A stretch of 64,000 nt of DNA from assembly GCA_002719955.1 (NCBI GenBank), contig PBFW01000009.1, forward strand, positions 235,057 through 299,056. The letters run 5' to 3'. How positions within the stretch are numbered: the first letter of the stretch is position 1; every line of letters starts with the position of its first letter. A program made the position numbers and the translations under genes. The notes under the pieces were generated by a model. The model saw only the letters and a list, made by a program, of their open reading frames with translations, did no database searches and was not told the DNA's origin. Shown piece by piece: positions 61,081-64,000 of the stretch. Origin of the DNA: Deltaproteobacteria bacterium. Lineage in GTDB: Bacteria; Myxococcota_A; UBA9160; UBA4427.

Positions 61081-62277
61081 TCATTGGATTGTCGCGCCGC
61101 GACCCTTCCCTAAAATGCGTTTCACGAGATCATCCGGCAAATCGAGACTCCGTACCCAGGCTTCGGCGGCTTCGCGGTCATCGTCGATCCAACTCCGTCC
61201 GATTGCCTGATACGCACGATACCTGTGTCGCTCGCTCACGAACTTCTCCGATAGCACGATCGCGCGTTGATGATCCTCTGCGGCAACGCTCGAGACGTAG
61301 ATCGCGTAGGCGGGCTCCAGCTTCTCGGAGAAAGGCTGAGCCGCCATCCAAACGTGCGCCGACGCACGATCGGTGGCCTGGAACTTGACAAAGGCGCGCT
61401 CGACGATCTTGAAGCTGATTCGCGTCTTGGGCACCTGGAGCGCCCACTCCACGGCTGCTGGCCCGTCGATCTGGGCCCAGGCGGTGACGAAATACCAGCC
61501 GAGTTTGTCTCCGGCTTTCGTCGCGGCGTTCCGGTTCGCGAAGGCAAGCGCCTTGTCGAAATCTTCTCCGACCAGCCGCGACGCCAGCCGTCCCATCAGC
61601 TGCTGCTTCACGACAAGGGTCTCGTCGTTCTCGGGCATGGCCTCCGCATACGCGATGGAGTAGTCAACGCCCCTCGTGCGCAGCATCAGATTTACCCAGA
61701 TCTTGATCAGCTCGCCGCGGGGTCGAAGCAGAAGGAAGCGCTCAAAAACGGGCAGCAGGTCGTCCGGGTCCGTATCCGAGCGATCGAACCAGCCCTGAAT
61801 GAGCGCTCGATAGGTCTCGAATTGTACGGCCTCCGGCTTCCCGGACATTTCCAGAGCGTGCGCGAGCGCAGCCTGGGGGTCCCGTTGCGCCCACTTCCGT
61901 ATCACAACACGGGACCACGCGTCGTCGCCGCCCCAGTTCGGGGGCAGCGGGTTATCCATCGCCGCCGTCGGATCAGACCCGGCCCACCACGCCGCAAAGA
62001 TCACCTTGGCGATCTGGTCGACGTCGTGGTGCTCCCGGACGAAGACCGCGCGGAGCTCATCGGCCTGCGCTGGATCTGCGTGCTCGAAGAACGCGAAGAG
62101 CTGGCGCATACGCAGCCCAGGGTCGGGGCCGCGAAGAATCGCGACCAGCTGCGTTTCGGCATTGTCACCCGCCACCTCCGGGATACCGTCTTTGCTTGCA
62201 ATGCGACCGGACCAATGTCCGACGGCTAGGGCGACGAGGGCGACGACGAGCAGGGGGACGACAGAGGACGGCTTCAT
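61081..62277 (-). CDS. Membrane-anchored helical-repeat protein
   Basis: 398 residues from ATG 62277. VVPLLVVALVALAVGHWSG is a signal anchor. The rest is helix-rich with TPR/Sel1-like pairs: RQLFAFFEHADPAQADELRA, IRKWAQRDPQAALAHALEMS, GRLASRLVGEDFDKALAFAN, TAWAQIDGPAAVEWALQVPK, QAIGRSWIDDDREAAEAWVR. The repeated W-A-x-x-D-P-x-A-A style pattern is common in uncharacterised planctomycete and verrucomicrobial HEAT-like proteins. Function unknown; a periplasmic scaffold is the likely role. Upstream GTG/ATG codons to 62322 add a weak head. Confidence 0.68.
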   Translation of the reverse strand: MKPSSVVPLLVVALVALAVGHWSGRIASKDGIPEVAGDNAETQLVAILRGPDPGLRMRQLFAFFEHADPAQADELRAVFVREHHDVDQIAKVIFAAWWAGSDPTAAMDNPLPPNWGGDDAWSRVVIRKWAQRDPQAALAHALEMSGKPEAVQFETYRALIQGWFDRSDTDPDDLLPVFERFLLLRPRGELIKIWVNLMLRTRGVDYSIAYAEAMPENDETLVVKQQLMGRLASRLVGEDFDKALAFANRNAATKAGDKLGWYFVTAWAQIDGPAAVEWALQVPKTRISFKIVERAFVKFQATDRASAHVWMAAQPFSEKLEPAYAIYVSSVAAEDHQRAIVLSEKFVSERHRYRAYQAIGRSWIDDDREAAEAWVRSLDLPDDLVKRILGKGRGATIQ

Positions 62278-62850
62278 CTCGGAATCTGGTCTCCTAGTAG
62301 AGAGAGGTGGACTCGTTAGCACAAGTGCGAGCTGAAAAGGGAACGTCCCAACCCCAGTTGATCTTCTAGAAAAATTCGGTTGGGCCCATTTTCTGTTCTC
62401 GCGCGATGCGCTCGGAATCGAGGGTCTGACCGGTGGGGCGATCGCGACGGCGGTTCTACTCGGGGCCGCGTGCTTCGTCCATCGGTATCTTGGAAGGGTG
62501 ATGCGAACCCATCGCTAACGATCCATCGCTCGTGGAGAAAGCCGCTCTTGCCGGCGCGATCGAGCCTCAGGATCCACTTAGCACAGCGGCCGGAGCTCGA
62601 TGCACAGCATGTCGCGGCCTGGGATGATATATTGAATTTCGGGGTTCTGGTGGTGGAGTGAGCGTCTGCGAGTGGCGCAGAGCAGGCGGCTGAACCCTTC
62701 AGTGCAGTAGCATCATCGCCCGCCCGAGGGGGGAACTCGCCATTCGGTCTTCACGAGGGGCGGGAGGCGATCATTCAGTTCTCACGGGATCATTGGCCGG
62801 AGTCCGTACCCAATTCGACGGTCTGGCACGCGATCGACGGTACTCGCGTC
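62278..62850 (+). other. 573-bp region with gene remnants
   Basis: Holds a 50-codon open fragment (about 62361-62518) reading DLLEKFGWAHFLFSRDALGI, EGLTGGAIATAVLLGAACFV, HRYLGRVMRTHR, a possible last membrane helix of a lost protein without a start codon. From about 62662 a second frame (RGGNSPFGLHEGREAIIQFS) leads into the NTF2-like fragment. The region is decayed. Confidence 0.45.
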
Positions 62851-63063
62851 GTGAACAAGTGGCGCGAAACGCTTCCCGGGGAGCCCCCGCCCGGCGATGA
62901 TGATCACTATTTCGGCATCAGCGAATTCATCTACGCGAGTTCGAATCAGTGGGGGTTCATGTACGGCCTTCCCGACGTGATCGGTTTGATGCGGGTTCAC
63001 GCCCGTTGGCGCAAAGATGGCCAAGCCGATGTTTTTGGGGAGGTCTATCCGGGGCTCGCATGA
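62851..63063 (+). CDS. NTF2-like protein, N-terminally truncated
   Basis: 70 residues from GTG 62851: VNKWRETLPGEPPPGDDDHY, FGISEFIYASSNQWGFMYGL, PDVIGLMRVHARWRKDG. The in-frame sequence upstream (HEGREAIIQFSRDHWPESVP, NSTVWHAIDGTRV) also belongs to the fold, but no usable start codon precedes it before a stop at 62659-62661. So the first third of the NTF2/SnoaL-like domain is missing. Unlike the intact relative at 8405 this one is probably a remnant. Confidence 0.45.
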   Translation: MNKWRETLPGEPPPGDDDHYFGISEFIYASSNQWGFMYGLPDVIGLMRVHARWRKDGQADVFGEVYPGLA

Positions 63064-63163
63064 GCGAATGTCGGGATCGGCTCGCCTCCCGTCCCCTCCT
63101 TCGATTATCCTCTGAAGGCAACTTCGGAGTGACTCGCGGAAAACGAGCGCGCCCATCGCGGTC

Positions 63164-63721
63164 ATGGGCATAGCGGGACGGATCATCGCGATGCAGGATG
63201 ATTTTGAGCTGGTCAGCATCTTTCGGGAACAGCTCGACGAGACCGAGTGGTTCGGGTACGTCGTCGCCGAGAACGAAGCGTTCCTGGTGATCCATAGCGT
63301 GAGTGATCGCTATGACCTCGATGGGTATCGGGTCTTCCGAAACTCGGACATCGACGACGTGGACGACGATTTCGATCGTAAAGAACTCGTACTGAGAGCG
63401 ATGGAGATCAAGGATCTCGAACCGCAACCCGTTCCCTGGCTGCGACTCGCGTCCATCCGGGAGCTCGTCTTCTCGGTCCAGGCGACACAGCCGGTGGTCG
63501 TCATCGAGCGCGAAATCATCTGTCCCGAAGAGTGCGAGATCGGGCGGGTTCGTCTCGACTCGGAAGGGACCTACTCGCTCCTGTGGATGACGACGAATGC
63601 CGAATGGGAGCGCGACGATCGCGTCTTCCGGTACGATGACATCACCCAGGTTTCGTTCGGCGGCGAGTACGAGACGACCCTCGCGCAGCTCGCGGGTGCC
63701 TGCCCCCTGGACTCTTCCTGA
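63164..63721 (+). CDS. Hypothetical protein
   Basis: 185 residues from ATG 63164 (ATG 63191 possible). FELVSIFREQLDETEWFGYV, VAENEAFLVIHSVSDRYDLD, GYRVFRNSDIDDVDDDFDRK, then RLDSEGTYSLLWMTTNAEWE and FGGEYETTLAQLAG. The strand-rich pattern with alternating acidic residues recalls Sm/LSm-like or PRC-barrel-like small domains; no motif settles it. No signal peptide. It is a single clean frame with normal codon use, unlike the decayed DNA before it. Confidence 0.65.
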   Translation: MGIAGRIIAMQDDFELVSIFREQLDETEWFGYVVAENEAFLVIHSVSDRYDLDGYRVFRNSDIDDVDDDFDRKELVLRAMEIKDLEPQPVPWLRLASIRELVFSVQATQPVVVIEREIICPEECEIGRVRLDSEGTYSLLWMTTNAEWERDDRVFRYDDITQVSFGGEYETTLAQLAGACPLDSS

Positions 63722-63832
63722 GGACGGCGTGTCTCGACAAGCGAGGTCGAGGAGGTCGGTCCACCGGATGAGGGACGAAGCACCGATCTCCGTTACGCTC
63801 TCCGGGTCCGCTGGATGCGAGGGGCGGGTCAT

Positions 63833-64000
63833 ATGCAGATCATCGCTTTGGGCGGAGGGGGCTTTTCGGCGGCGAGCGAGCCGGGTCTCGACACCTATCT
63901 GCTCGACCAGACGGGCAAACCGGAGCCACGAATCGGTTTCATCGGGACCGCGAGCGGGGATGCGGAGAGCTATCTCCTCAAATTCTACGGGCGCTTCGGG
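63833..64000 (+). CDS. Peptidase E-type (S51 / class I GATase-like) protein, 5' part
   Basis: The first 56 residues only, cut by the window end: MQIIALGGGGFSAASEPGLD, TYLLDQTGKPEPRIGFIGTA, SGDAESYLLKFYGRFG. IALGGGGF, the TG..PRI..I.TASGD block and the following YLLKFY helix are the N-terminal pattern of peptidase E/cyanophycinase-like serine hydrolases. The Ser-His pair lies outside the window. Family members hydrolyse Asp-X dipeptides or cyanophycin; which one cannot be seen from this part. Confidence 0.7.
   Translation, partial: MQIIALGGGGFSAASEPGLDTYLLDQTGKPEPRIGFIGTASGDAESYLLKFYGRFG

Overview
The window reads as a chromosomal piece of a GC-rich, diderm (Gram-negative) bacterium. The evidence for two membranes is an LPS-export permease, an ELM1-type envelope glycosyltransferase, a TonB-dependent receptor, type II secretion assembly proteins (GspA/GspB) and PEP-CTERM secreted proteins. 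The mix of RegB/RegA, LLM-type oxidoreductase, SCP-x-like thiolase, acyl-CoA ligase, sulfotransferase, tandem ArsA ATPases and PEP-CTERM proteins is what is often met in uncultured deltaproteobacterial-type lineages (Myxococcota, Desulfobacterota or Binatota). The lineage is inferred from gene content and is not proven.

Positions 1-32400 are compact housekeeping and metabolic DNA with short gaps. In order: ELM1-like gene (partial) and a fused lptF-lptG on the minus strand; sulfotransferase, a GGCT-like protein, a VOC protein, an aquaporin and a TetR regulator; an Fpg/Nei-like gene with an abnormal N-terminus; several small zinc-ribbon and NTF2-like genes; a methyltransferase; a DUF2332 gene with two frame changes; LLM oxidoreductase; APH-like kinase; a cytochrome c lipoprotein; a CPA1 antiporter; a CRP/FNR regulator; a regB-regA-thiolase operon; MATE exporter; a cupredoxin-like protein without its copper cysteine; TetR regulator; parvulin; acyl-CoA ligase; and a tandem pair of ArsA/Get3-type ATPases.

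Positions 32400-35500 form a small acquired block. Two 28-nt direct repeats that match the 3' end of a glycine tRNA bracket a nucleotidyltransferase gene pair and an intact-looking insertion sequence with 56-bp imperfect inverted repeats. A BrnT/BrnA toxin-antitoxin pair lies just outside. After about 770 bp of non-coding DNA comes an envelope/secretion segment at 36200-42200: an AMIN-domain membrane protein, type II pantothenate kinase, gspA and gspB.

Positions 42100-63100 are accessory and partly decayed. The region contains the C-terminus of an integron-type tyrosine recombinase, an IS110 fragment, a dead IS200-type transposase and a dead IS256-type transposase. Among them sit apparently live surface and transport genes: a TonB-dependent receptor, a sulfatase-superfamily enzyme with a threonine at the nucleophile position, a Tat-type lipoprotein full of TPR-like repeats, two PEP-CTERM-type proteins, an outer-membrane-like protein, a large GT-C-like membrane protein and an MFS transporter. 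A metallopeptidase-like lipoprotein and a cupin are interrupted by stops or frameshifts. The window ends with a hypothetical gene and the start of a peptidase E-type protein.

The best candidates for something new are the fused LptF-LptG permease, the tRNA-derived repeats around a possible toxin-like nucleotidyltransferase, and the 43-60 kb surface module. Several genes carry single in-frame stops or +/-1 shifts, one beside a C8 run. Whether these are real decay or assembly errors is the main quality question for this window.
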